Shown here piece after piece: positions 36,021-45,570 of a stretch of DNA of 64,000 bases. A program made the position numbers and the translations under genes. The stretch spans positions 12,160,052 through 12,224,051 of the forward strand of contig NC_088209.1 in assembly GCF_037126465.1 (NCBI RefSeq), in the 5' to 3' direction. This stretch comes from Ornithodoros turicata (taxonomy: Eukaryota > Arthropoda > Arachnida > Ixodida > Argasidae). Position 1 is the stretch's first letter. Each line of letters starts with the position of its first letter. The notes beneath the pieces were generated by a model. It saw nothing but the letters and a program-made list of their open reading frames with translations. It ran no database searches and had not been told where the DNA came from.

Positions 36021-36640
36021 ATATATAGTTTGGCAGGTGGTGGCAAGGTGTGTGCAAGGCGAAGGTGACTAAATGAAACATCAAAATATTATTTGTGGCA
36101 CATGGCAAATCGGAAATGTGTGAGGAGATAACGGTAACAAAAATGCAGTCTGATATTTCTTTAGTGCTCATTGCTAGAAACACTCATAAGCCAACATTCT
36201 CTTCGTATCTCAAATTTTTTTGTAAACACCTGATTTCTAGATGTTATTAGCACCGTACTTTTTCAAGAACCGCTAAAATATCATTTATGTTACTAAACAA
36301 TGCATACAGCAGTTTACTACAATAAGCATTGCCACATCGCGTGCAACAAGCGGTGGTAAACGCGAGGCCGACGCTTCCCCATGACAACCTCAACGTGGAC
36401 ATTCTGCTCCATGCGGTTGCGTAGCTTCGATACCGTTCCGTTCACGCTGAGTTGGCGCTCCGTTGGCCCGATTCAGTTGGCAAAAGTTGCTCCATGCGGT
36501 TGCCGCCTTAGTGTTTGACAGCGCCACGAATTTGGTAGAGTTGAACTACTTTCAAAGGTAGTGGAGAACAAGGTCGCGCCCGAAAGCCACGATCTTGAGG
36601 GGATTACGATGATCCTTGGAAGAGACACGACCTTCGGTTC
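36021..36640. other. no gene recognised
   Basis: Unique-looking DNA between the truncated gypsy element and the first MITE of the cluster. I recognise nothing in it. Confidence 0.4.
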
Positions 36641-36892
36641 TACACTCTTAAAAATGAACTTCACCGCATAGCACGCTCCTAGCCAACCATCATCTCGAGT
36701 GATATCGTTATCTGCCCTGATTTGTTGAAAACGAGAGGCGTACGCCTTCTCTGTGACAACTATGAACAGCACAAGTGTCACAAAAAAGGCGTACGCCTCC
36801 ATTTTCAACAAATCAGGGCAGATAACGATATCACTCGAGATGATGGTTGGCTCGGAGCGTGCTATGCGGTGAAGTTCATTTTTAAGAGTGTA
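36641..36892. mobile_element. fold-back MITE, 'GGCGTACGCC' subfamily
   Basis: Ends TACACTCTTAAAAATGAAC and its inverse, arms of about 115 bp with few mismatches, and a loop around ACTATGAACAGCACAAG. The arms carry GGCGTACGCC, itself a perfect palindrome, in place of the GGAGGAGCC block of the other subfamily. Flanked by TA. Confidence 0.92.
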
Positions 36893-37194
36893 GTTTTCTT
36901 TCAATAGGGGGCAGCGAACAATTGCCCATTCGTGGAACCCAGCTCTCCCCTTCTGATCTGTTTTGGTTTCGGTCTGTCTACCAACGTCATGATGACGTTT
37001 GTTGGGTAGAGGTCTATTAGCAGGATCCTAACACGAATAAATGCATTTTCAAAAAGTCCTGAAAAACGAATCTGCATATACTTCTTGGTTGCGGCATGTT
37101 CCACAAGGTTATCGGGTTTTAATACTTGTACACATAAGAATAAATCAATCGTAATAATTTATTTCAATAACATCTCGAGCCACATTGCGCATAC

Positions 37195-37447
37195 TGCACT
37201 CTTAAAAATGAACTTCACCGCATAGCATGCCCCTAGCCAACCATCATCTCGAATGATATCGTTATCTTCCCTGATTTGTTGAAAACGGGAGGCGTACGCC
37301 TTTTTTGTGACACTTATGCGGTTCATAATTGTCACAAATAAGGCGTACGCCTACCGTTTTTAACAAATCAGGTAAGGTAACGATATCATTCGAGATTATG
37401 GTTGGCTAGGAGCGTGCTATGCGGTGAAGTTCATTTCTAAGAGTGTG
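37195..37447. mobile_element. fold-back MITE, 'GGCGTACGCC' subfamily
   Basis: Begins TGCACTCTTAAAAATGAAC and ends CATTTCTAAGAGTGTG. The arms contain GATATCGTTATC and GGCGTACGCC, and the loop is around CACTTATGCGGTTCATAATTG. A few mismatches between arms suggest it is older than the 36641 copy. Confidence 0.9.
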
Positions 37448-37760
37448 GCTAAGGTAACATTTTGTAGACCATGTCTCATAGTGATGCGTAATATCTGTAT
37501 TCCTTACATTATGAATTGCATACAGAGTCTAAGACTGTTTGCGCTCCAAGACATACAACACGTTCGCACAGAGGTATTTCAAAGTCCAATGAGGATACAG
37601 GAATACGTCATGCCTCTCTTCGAGTCCTAATTTGGTCAAGACGGATGCATACCTTCTACGTGACGCGAACTTGACGTCTCGCAAAGAAAGCGAGCATATA
37701 AGAATGTACTTTCCCCTAGGGATCTCGGAGAACGACATCCACTGCAACGCCTACGCGCAA

Positions 37761-37855
37761 ATGCGGCCTTTCACCTCGGCATGCTTGATTTCGACCGTTC
37801 TGGGACTCCATTCGTGTCCTATGCATCTGTCCGTGGCAGCGGGAATGATCAACAG
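37761..37855 (+). pseudogene. signal-peptide-like first exon, copy A1 (probably frameshifted)
   Basis: An ATG at 37761 opens MRPFTSACLISTVLGLHSCP, a short hydrophobic leader, and the exon would end at CAACAG|GTAGG (donor at 37856). The segment from about 37675 to 37900 aligns well with 48240-48470, including the upstream GAAAGCGAGCAT and GGATCTCGGAGAACGACATC. Compared with that copy this exon is 95 nt rather than 90 nt from ATG to donor, so its phase is shifted and the conserved SGNDQQ end is read in another frame. It is probably a decayed paralogue. Confidence 0.45.
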
Positions 37856-38039
37856 GTAGGTGGCCCTTACGTTTGTCTATTTTGATCCGTCGTTACTTCA
37901 GTTTCATATCTTGAGAGGTTCCACGGTTGCGGGCCTTGACATAACTAGGGATATTGTCTCGCGCGAGGCTTCGACAATTTATAGGAGGCAGGACGCATTG
38001 GAAGGTAACATAGCTTCGTCCAACTATTATCACCAATAA

Positions 38040-38293
38040 TCACACTCTTAAAAATGAGTTTCACCGCATAGCATGCTCCTAGCCAATCATCATCTCGAAT
38101 GATATCGTTATCTGCACGGATTTGTTGAAAACTGGAGGCGTACGCCTTTTTTGTGACACTTATGCTGGTCATAATTGTCACAAAAAAGGAGTACGCCCCG
38201 CGTTTTCAGCGAATCAGGTCAGATAACGATATCATTCGAGATAATGGTAGGCTAGGAGCGTGCTATGCGGTGTAGTTCATTTTTAAGAGTGCA
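38040..38293. mobile_element. fold-back MITE, 'GGCGTACGCC' subfamily
   Basis: Ends CACTCTTAAAAATGAG and CATTTTTAAGAGTGCA, with internal GGCGTACGCC/GGAGTACGCC and a loop around CTTATGCTGGTCATAATTG. It is inserted in the intron-like part of the segment shared with 48.3-48.9 kb, which lacks the MITE at the matching point (near 48705); the insertion therefore post-dates the duplication. Confidence 0.9.
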
Positions 38294-38366
38294 GGCGCAC
38301 ATAGTTGTTGGAGAGCGCAATAGAGATCAAAATAAGTACACCTCCATTGATACGAGGAATTTGGAG

Positions 38367-38438
38367 ATGAAAAACCGCGTCGAGAACGCCGTGATTGTTG
38401 TGGTGGCTCTTCGTCTGATACATCCGGTACAGATCTTG
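38367..38438 (+). CDS. possible second signal-peptide exon, copy A2
   Basis: ATG at 38367 opens 24 codons with a hydrophobic core (AVIVVVALRLI) and ends at a strong donor, TTG|GTAAGT. The corresponding part of the paralogous segment near 48780-48860 keeps the hydrophobic coding sense but has lost the ATG (GTAGG-TAAAAG). This could be an alternative first exon or the first exon of a neighbouring member of the same family. No downstream exon was identified, so coding status is tentative. Confidence 0.3.
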
Positions 38439-38536
38439 GTAAGTTTTATCGCGTATGCCGTTATAGGATCTGAGACGTCGCGATGCGAGTCTGCGCCTGG
38501 CGCGGGGTAAACGTGAAGCGCCTCCTAACACCTACC

Positions 38537-38779
38537 TACACTCTTAAAAATGAACTTCACCACATAGCACGCTCCTAGCCAACCATCACCCCGAATGACA
38601 ACGTTCTTGCCCTAGATTTGTTGAAAACGGGAGGAGGAGCCTATTTTGTGTGTCATTATGCACGGCACAAAATAGGCTCCTCCTCCCGTTTTCAACAAAT
38701 CCAGGGCAAGAACGTTGTCATTCGGGATGGTGGTTGGCTAGGAGCGTGCTATGTGGTGAAGTTTATTTTTAAGAGTGTA
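38537..38779. mobile_element. fold-back MITE, 'GGAGGAGCC' subfamily
   Basis: A 243-bp near-perfect palindrome with ends TACACTCTTAAAAATGAAC / inverse, arms with GGGAGGAGGAGCCTATTTTG, and a small loop around GTGTGTCATTATGCACGGC. Very similar to 1112-1352. Confidence 0.92.
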
Positions 38780-39142
38780 GAAGTTCTGTAAACAGAGGAA
38801 AGCGAACACACATTTGCAATGACGAGACCCGTAAATTGAAATTATCTTCATTCCCACTTTACATTGACCAACCAACCTGCCAGAGCCTGCCGTTTCGTCC
38901 CCCTCTCCCCTACACACACACAGAGAGAGACCGGAACGGCTCTGTATAGGGTACTAAAAATGTAAGGGGCAGTTGCGCCATTGTATAGCACCATTCGCAG
39001 CGTCTGCAGTCAATGGATCAATATTTGAAGGCTCTTATAACCCAATCGTTGGAATGGTTCATACGCTGTCTGTCGATCAACCTGGTTGTGCCTTTGAAAC
39101 TAACGATGTATAAGTTGTTTCCCGCTTCCAGATTTCTAACGA

Positions 39143-39666
39143 TACACTCTAAGAAAAAAGGGTGTGAAAAGGTGGTAACTTCTGTAGTTACCACCTAGAT
39201 CAACATACACTCTAAAGACAGAACTTCACCGCATAGCACGCTGTGCGCCAACCACTGCCGAGAGTTATGGCTTCTGATTCGAAGAGAGACGTGGGCGCAC
39301 GCCTTTTTGTGACAATTTGGATATATGAAAATTGTCACAAAAAGGAGTACGCCCCCTTCTGTCTTCCAATCACCAGCGATAACCATATCATTCGTGGCAA
39401 CGGTTGGCGTGCAGCGTGCTATGCGGTGAGGCTCTGTTTTTAGAGTATAGCGTCTTATAAAAAGTGTGAAAGTGTGGTATCACATATCCAAATTACTACG
39501 AAAAGGCGTACGCCCCCTCGCTCACCGAATCAGGAGTGGTAACCCTGTCATTCGTGGCAGAGAGTGAGGTAGCGGGTATAACTTTGCAGCCTCTTAGGCA
39601 CAACATGTGCGACAAATATTACCTCCTGAAAGGTGTAACTGCTCCACCCTTTTTTCTGAGAGTGTA
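39143..39666. mobile_element. TIR element with a nested MITE
   Basis: Outer terminal inverted repeats are TACACTCTAAGAAAAAAGGG at 39143 and its near-inverse (CCCTTTTTTCTGAGAGTGTA) ending at 39666. Its inner sequence contains a separate fold-back element at 39206-39449 and, right of that, another arm-like block with GGCGTACGCC (39507-39516). No transposase is present. Confidence 0.75.
39206..39449. mobile_element. divergent fold-back MITE nested in the 39143 element
   Basis: Ends TACACTCTAAAGACAGAACT and TCTGTTTTTAGAGTATA. The arms include TTCACCGCATAGCACGCTG and GTGGGCGCACGCCTTTTTGTGACA, and the loop is near TTTGGATATATGAAAATTG. Related to the other MITEs but a distinct subfamily. Confidence 0.85.
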
Positions 39667-40034
39667 GCCCCCGCGCGAGTTAAGACATGCGCGTGGGATT
39701 TTAACGCGTAATTATATGCATAAATTTTCTATCGATCGACGTTAAGATGACTTTTGTGGGCAGCTTGACAAATCTGGAAAAGTGGACAGCTTGACAAGGC
39801 AAGTTTTGATGGGCATCACATAAAGCAGCGTCCCCTTGACAATGAGCGTAGCACGTAAATAGCGACTAACCATGCTAGAGAGAGGGGAATTCCTAACCTT
39901 GGTACTACATTTCATCCGCCTACAGCATGAAACGAGCGACAAATGGCAGTTCAGCGTATACATGACACTCACTGGTAAACATAAACGAGCCTTTCGGTGC
40001 CACGAAGCCTTCCGGTCCTTCCGCGACCAAGCAC

Positions 40035-40212
40035 TCTCAGCACCACCCAACATGCAGAATGATATCTTTCACTTTCCTGATTTGTTGAAAACTGGAGGCG
40101 TACGCCTCTCTGTGGCAATTTGAATTGCCATAAAAAGGCGTATACTGCCCTCTCTCTCCTCAAATCAGAAGCGATATCTGTATCAATCGGCATAGTGGTT
40201 GGCGCAGACGCG
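40035..40212. mobile_element. degenerate MITE of the same superfamily
   Basis: Internal blocks GATTTGTTGAAAACTGGAGG, GCGTACGCCTCTCTGTGGCA and the partial inverse CCATAAAAAGGCGTATAC are clear, but the outer ends have decayed. It shares the bodies of the 37-38 kb elements. Confidence 0.6.
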
Positions 40213-40378
40213 CAGACCGTGTTTGCTGCGAAACCGGATGTCGTTTTGGCAACAACCGGAAGCGGTGCAGCAGGGCATGTATTGGGAACCGTTCGGAACA
40301 CTCGGATTATCGTGTATCCACAGGAGCGACATCCTCACGGAATATTCTAGTGGAAGAAGGCCACAACTGCCAAGCACG

Positions 40379-40686
40379 TACACTCTTAGAAATGATGGTG
40401 GTGGTGGTGATGGTGATGGTGAAAGGGCTTGCCGTTGTCGGCCTCACGTATGTGGGCAACGTCACGACTGACGCCCTAGGGAAATGTGCGTCCAACGTTC
40501 CAGCGACAACGTTCTCGCCCCTGATTTGTTGAAAGCGGGAGGAGGAGCCTATTCTGTGCTCATTATGCACGACACAAAATAGGCTCCTCCTCCCGTTTTC
40601 AACAAATCTAGGGCGAGAACGTTGTCATTCGGGGTGACGGTTGGCTAGGAGCGTGCTATGCGGTGAAGTTCATTTTTAAGAGTGTA
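40379..40686. mobile_element. MITE with left arm partly replaced by SINE tail
   Basis: The right arm is a standard 'GGAGGAGCC' MITE arm ending in AAGAGTGTA. The left arm begins normally (TACACTCTTAGAAATGA) but about 45 bp of the expected arm are missing. They are replaced by roughly 100 bp of SINE tail (40395-40495), after which the arm resumes at ACAACGTTCTCGCCCC. Confidence 0.88.
40395..40495 (-). mobile_element. SINE tail fragment inside a MITE
   Basis: The plus strand shows a (TGG)n-like run then GTGAAAGGGCTTGCCGTTGT and GGCAACGTCACGACTGACGC, i.e. the 3' end of the SINE type seen at 4407 and 59809 on the minus strand. No tRNA head is present and I see no target duplication. Confidence 0.85.
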
Positions 40687-40978
40687 CGGTTGGTTTCATT
40701 TGTGTAGAGCACTCAGTTTTTTTTTTCTTTTAGCCTCTGGCCCATTTTCCGTGGAACACCCCGCAGATATATCTTACAGATATAGAATGCCTCGCATTAT
40801 TTTCGAAACGTCAAGTAACGAAGGGAAGATAATTGGGGCATTCCTCGCTAAAACGTCCGGAAACCCTGCTCGTCCCCCCCCCCCCTTTCCCGCATATTTT
40901 TTCTGGAAAATTCGGCTGTGTTTCTGGGTACACGTAATATTTGACTATACGAAGTATTTCTGCGCTGATGCCACGCAT

Positions 40979-41691
40979 GCTGGCGCTGGGCACAATTGAA
41001 AAGCGCACGCGTCGCCAAAACCACTATACGCTAGGAAGACAACCGGCGCACACTGAAAGCGAGTGGAATGTTGCCGTCTTTTAAACGCGTAGAGGAATGA
41101 CTTCTCAGTGTTTGTGGAAAGTCACGTGGATTTCACTGCAATATGTGTGCGGTCTCAGCCCATTTTGTCGAACGTCGTTTGGTCGAACGCCGTTTGATCG
41201 GAGGCGTTTGTTGAAAGGGAGTTCTAAGCTCCGTGGAGTGCGTCGTATACTCACCTGTTTTTCTTTTGACCCGTGCGTACGGAGCAGGCAATCAGTGTCG
41301 GCTCATTTATACCCATTTTCAAAACCTGTCAACTTCGGGTATTTTTGCCACAAAAGCTGATTCAGATTAAGGTTTCCAAACACGTCCGTGCTGAGGCGAC
41401 CAATAACCGCTGCACAACAACAACAAGAAAAAAAATTATCAGAGAAATTGAATTAAATTGTTGCTTAAAGAATCCCGAATTTGCAAGAAAATTTCGCTTT
41501 TCGTCGTCTCCGTAGAAGCACACAAATTGCAGTGAAGCGCCCCTCACTTTGCACAAACGTAGAGACGACATTCCTCTACGCGACTAAAAAAAACGTCAAC
41601 ATTCCACTCGCTTTCAGTGTGCTCCAGTTATCTTCCTGGCCTATAGTGGTTTTGGAGAAGCGCGTGCTTTTCAATCGTGCCTATAGCGTCG
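40979..41691. mobile_element. ~0.7-kb element with long terminal inverted repeats
   Basis: The left end (GGGCACAATTGAAAAGCGCA ... CCAAAACCACTATACGCTAG ... CACACTGAAAGCGAGTGGAA) recurs as the inverse at the right end, about 110 bp per arm with indels. The centre contains TTTTGTCGAACGTCGTTTGG and a second GTCGAACG unit, and no transposase. Family not determined. Confidence 0.75.
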
Positions 41692-41714
41692 GGACAATGG
41701 CATCAGCGCAGAAA

Positions 41715-42650
41715 TACGAGGAGTGTTCAAGTCAAACCGGAACTTTCTGTCTCCTGAGTGTACAAATGACTCGCGCTACTTCTTTTTCATCATTTTCACA
41801 CGCGACAGGCCTCCGCATTCACCACGTAGTGGTCCAAAGTTTGTGCAAAACAAAAGACACGTGCTATAGACAAGATGGCCGACAACGAGGTGAGCGCGCA
41901 TATCGAACAGCGAGTTGTCATGGAGATTTTCGTGAATGAAGGTGTAAAGTCATCTGAAATTCATAGAAGACTTCAGGCCCAGTATGGTCACGATACACTT
42001 AGCCGCAGCAAAGCGTTTGAGTGGCGCAAACGGTTCCAAGACGGCCGTACATCGGTGCAGGATAATCCCGGCCGGGGCGGCTCAGAGCCCAGTGTCAGAG
42101 TTCCTGAGAACATCCAACTTGTGGAGCGCCTGATCCCCAAGGACCGACGGATAACATGTCTCGAACTGGCTCGAAAGACAGACCTTTCTGCGGGAACGTT
42201 GAACTCTACCATTCATGAACACCTCCAGTTTCGGAAAGCCGGGCCTCATCACCCAAGGAGTCCTCCTCCTACAGGACAATGCACGCCCGCATACCTCGCA
42301 GCTCACGACACGCACCTTACAGGAACTTGGCTGGGAGTTGCTGCCACATCCCCCTTACAGTCCAGACCTCGCCCCCAGCGATTTCCATCTCTTCGGGCCA
42401 CTGAAGGCGTTCCTTGGCGGCCGCCACTTCAGCTGCGATGACGAGGTCAAGAATGCGGTCCGATCATGGCTGCTACGCGTTGGTAAGGATTTCTACGCTG
42501 CTGGCATCCAAGCCCTCGTGAAAGCCCGGAACAGGTGCATTAGTGCTGCTGAAGATTACTTTGAAAAATAAAACTAATTTCTCGCCTGTAAGTTCATTTT
42601 ACTTTTTGCGAAAAATGAAAAGTCCCGGTTTGACTTGAACGCTCCTCGTA
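41715..42650 (+). mobile_element. internally deleted mariner element, copy 1
   Basis: Terminal inverted repeats TACGAGGAGTGTTCAAGTCA (41715) and its near-inverse at the right end (to 42650) start and end with TA, as expected for the mariner target duplication. At 936 bp it is shorter than the ~1.3 kb of a full mariner. The coding sequence starts at 41875 and is described separately. Confidence 0.93.
41875..42571 (+). pseudogene. mariner transposase with internal deletion
   Basis: The first frame (from ATG 41875) gives the paired HTH DNA-binding region typical of mariner: EQRVVMEIFVNEGVKSSEIH, FEWRKRFQDGRTSVQD and ITCLELARKTDLSAGTLNST. After FRKAGPHH the frame is lost. The second part is in another frame: VLLLQDNARPHTSQ, WELLPHPPYSPDLAPSDFHL (catalytic second and third acidic region) and FYAAGIQALVKARNRC, ending near 42571. 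The stretch between HEHLQFRK and the LLLQDNARPH block, which normally contains the first catalytic Asp, is absent, so this copy cannot encode an active transposase. Confidence 0.92.
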
Positions 42651-42943
42651 CTTCGTAGTCAGGCATTACGTGTCAGCAGAAACAACACAAGATATGCGGG
42701 GTGGTCTAGCAGAGTCCCGGAACGTTTTAGCGTGGAATTGCCCAATTGTAACCTGTACGGAATGAATTGAGTCCCAGGAAGCAAGCCCCTGTTCAGGTTA
42801 ATTTTGCCGCTTAAATGGACGTTTAAATCTCTTGAACTCAATTTGGAAATTATAGCGTAATTTTATTCCTCGTCCATATCAGTGACTACGGCATCGAAAA
42901 TTTCAACCGAAGTATTGGCGTACACGCTAAACTTTTTTACACC
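42651..42943. other. no gene recognised
   Basis: Short unique stretch between the mariner copy and a MITE; nothing recognised. Confidence 0.4.
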
Positions 42944-43196
42944 TACACTCTTAAAAATGAACTTCACTGCATAGCACGTTCCTAGCCAACAATCAACTCG
43001 AATGATATCGCTATATGCCCTGGTTTGTTCAAAACGGTAGGCGTACGCCTTTTTTGTGACACTTATGCTGTTCATAATTGTCACAAAATTGGCGTACGCC
43101 TCCCGTTTTCAGCAAATCAGGACAGATAACAATATCATTCGAGATGATGGTTGGCTAAGAGCGTGCTATGCGGTGAAGTTCATTTCTTAGAGTGTA
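42944..43196. mobile_element. fold-back MITE, 'GGCGTACGCC' subfamily
   Basis: Ends TACACTCTTAAAAATGAAC and CATTTCTTAGAGTGTA. The arms have GGCGTACGCC with scattered mismatches, and the loop is around ACTTATGCTGTTCATAATTG. It is directly adjacent to the next MITE, with which it shares a single TA (43195-43196). Confidence 0.92.
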
Positions 43197-43437
43197 CACT
43201 CTTAAAAATGAACTTCACCTCATAGCACGCTCCTAGCCAACCAGCACACCGAATGACAACGTTCTCGCCCCTGATGTGTTGAAAACGGGAGGAGGAGCCT
43301 ATTTTGTGCCGTGCATAATGAGCACAAAATAGGCTCCACCTCCCGTTTTCAACAAATCAGGGGCGAGAACGTTGTCATTCGGGATGATGGTTGGCTAGGA
43401 GCGTGCTATGAGGTGAAGTTCATTTCTAAGAGTGTGT
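43195..43437. mobile_element. fold-back MITE, 'GGAGGAGCC' subfamily, sharing TA with its neighbour
   Basis: Starts TACACTCTTAAAAATGAAC at the TA that ends the previous element and ends AAGAGTGTG. Arms are about 115 bp and nearly perfect; the loop is around GCCGTGCATAATGAGC. Two different subfamilies thus lie back to back. Confidence 0.92.
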
Positions 43438-44157
43438 GTTAGTGTAAGAGGGGTGTATTCTGCAATATGCACCCAGATCACACTCATATTACACCCCTGC
43501 GATGCTGATCCTCTCATAGATTGTTGTGAGTTGGGTACGCATCTACATTGGTGTGGTAATGCTGTCCCAACGGTGTAATAAGGGCGCGACGGTCTAAGGG
43601 TGTTTTGCCTTAAAGTAAAATGTTTAATATTGTCATGAAATATGAATGGCCTGTACGCTGAGTCTTAACATTCCCTCATAACAAAACTAGCAAGAAACAC
43701 AAACTTTATCTTGATGGTGAGTTGATACACCAAGCAATTCCACAATTCAGTGTTTTTATGTGCATAGTCAAATTAAACTTAGACATCTCACCCAATTGGT
43801 TTTGACTGGAATGCGAGCAGGGCTATCGAATTTGCAGACGCTCCCAACACCGGCAATGTTCATAGTATCTATTTTGTTTGCAGAAAGGAAATGCCTTTCT
43901 AAGTGAGCTTTTGGTTCATCATCGTCATTTACGTGGTGTTTCAAAATTATCTCTAAATTTAAGCGCGTACATTCTTATCCGTATCTCAGACCGCATATTG
44001 GTCCAATATGGCACCAGTTCGCAATTACTATATTGGGAGAATACAATGCATTGCATGTTCATGTTATGCATTTACCTGGGCTGATATGCATGATGCACTC
44101 ACTGGAACCAAAGTTACACACGTTACGCCACACCAAAAATTGAATCAGTTTCAGTTA
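43438..44157. other. no gene recognised
   Basis: Contains GTGTAAGAGGGGTGTATTCT and TTACACCCCTGCG, which look like decayed TIR-element ends, but no boundaries can be set. No coding sequence recognised. Confidence 0.35.
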
Positions 44158-44398
44158 TACACTGTTAAAACAGAACTTGACCGCATAGCACTCTCCTCGA
44201 CAACCATCATTCCCAATGATATCATTCTGTGTATTAATTTGTTGAAAATGGGAGGAGGCGACTATCAGGGACAGATTATCTTGTCCCAGATAGGCGCCTC
44301 CCCCCTGTTTTGAACAAATCGGGATATAGAATGATATTATTCAGAATGATGGTTGTCAAGGAGCGTGCTATGTGGTGAAGTTCTGTCTTGACAGTGCA
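44158..44398. mobile_element. fold-back MITE, 'ACTGTTAAAACAG' subfamily
   Basis: Begins TACACTGTTAAAACAGAACT and ends with the imperfect inverse (TTCTGTCTTGACAGTGCA). The arms include CCGCATAGCACTCTCC and GGGAGGAGGCGACTATC. Same general plan as the others, with a different terminal sequence shared with 49609-49734. Confidence 0.88.
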
Positions 44399-44877
44399 GG
44401 GTATCGTCCAATGACCAGTGTAGACCAACAAGCAGCGCACCCGCTAAGTAAATGTTACATTCTTTCAGAGTTGTGTGTGATGTGCGTGTTGTGAAATACA
44501 TCCTGAGAGGCAGCTGTATTTCATTACAGCTACAAACTTTTACACTCAAAGGGGTGTGAGTTGTGGTACATACACACACCTTACACTCAAAAGGGTGTAA
44601 AAGACTTTAGTGTGTAGTTTGTGTGTTATCCGATTGAATAGAGGAAGAGAGCAGATGCTGGGTGTTGAGAGTATGCCGGGACTCCCTCGTTGGAAAGACG
44701 AGAGAACCTCGCCCCTAAGATCTAGTAAAGGCGTTACCATGAGAATGGAAAGGCCGCGGCCGTGCGGGCTTCTCATAGAGATACGACGGACGACACCTTT
44801 CCTTCTCTGAGCGCCGCGCACTCTCACTCCTTAACGCACCTTTGTCGGTCAGTTCCGAAAATAGAGTGTCATATCAC
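44399..44877. other. no gene; short inverted TTTACACTC...GGGTGTAAA motifs
   Basis: Two copies of a TTACACTCAAAAGGGTGT-type palindromic motif lie at about 44538-44556 and 44581-44602, separated by ~25 bp. They look like termini of a decayed TIR element. Nothing else recognised. Confidence 0.4.
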
Positions 44878-45293
44878 TTAGAGTCACTAAATAAGCTTCA
44901 CGTCATAGTATCGACACTGAGTTCCGAGAGCGGGCATGCGCCATCTTGTTTTTGCGCCACGGTAGCCACGCGCATGCGCATTTCAGGCGCATTTTATCTG
45001 ACGATGCTATCTATCGTGCGCGGGTGAAATGTCCCTTTCCCTTGCAAGCAGCTCATTAAGGCTGACAGCCTCGAGCTCACCTTGACATCCACGGGATGCT
45101 CTGGTGGACAATACATGGATTATCGCACAACAATCATACACACTTCTCTATCCCACAGCGAGCGTTATGTTAGCTGTACTTGATCCCAAAATGGGGATGA
45201 TACCTATGTGGTGCCGAAACAAGATGGCACTCCTGTTCTCCCTTGGACCGCTGTGTCGATACTCTGAAGCGAAGCTCATTTAGTGACTCTAAT
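44878..45293. mobile_element. ~0.42-kb TIR element (MITE)
   Basis: The left arm TTAGAGTCACTAAATAAGCT...AGTATCGACAC is matched by the inverse at the right end (GTGTCGATACTCTGAAGCGA...TTTAGTGACTCTAA), about 40 bp with few mismatches. Further inside, GCGCCATCTTGTTT and AACAAGATGGCAC also pair. No coding sequence. The TTA/TAA ends are compatible with a three-base target but do not prove a superfamily. Confidence 0.8.
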
Positions 45294-45570
45294 TTCACCC
45301 CTTGTTCATCACCGACACAATGACGCCCGAAATCGGACGTGTGTTAGTGGTGTGGTTTCTGCGCAAATTGATTTAATGCGTAACAAGAGCAGGCGACGGA
45401 AGTTGAGACCGTTCCGGGAATTCCGTCTTTGCAGACGTCACTTGGACAAGGCCAATCACGGGAGCGGCAGAGAGCTTGGCGTCCGACTGCCGGGCGGGAG
45501 TGATGGATGGAGCGCGCAGGTCGCGGAGAGTTGTGACACAACAACAACAGCAACTTTATTAAGCGCGGAC
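45294..45570. other. no gene recognised
   Basis: Gap between two TIR elements; nothing recognised. Confidence 0.35.

Noticed and set aside
36722..36907. Recurrent short frames reading FQQIRADND...GACYAVKFIFKSV
   Set aside because: They are translations of MITE arms and appear wherever the MITE occurs, on either strand.
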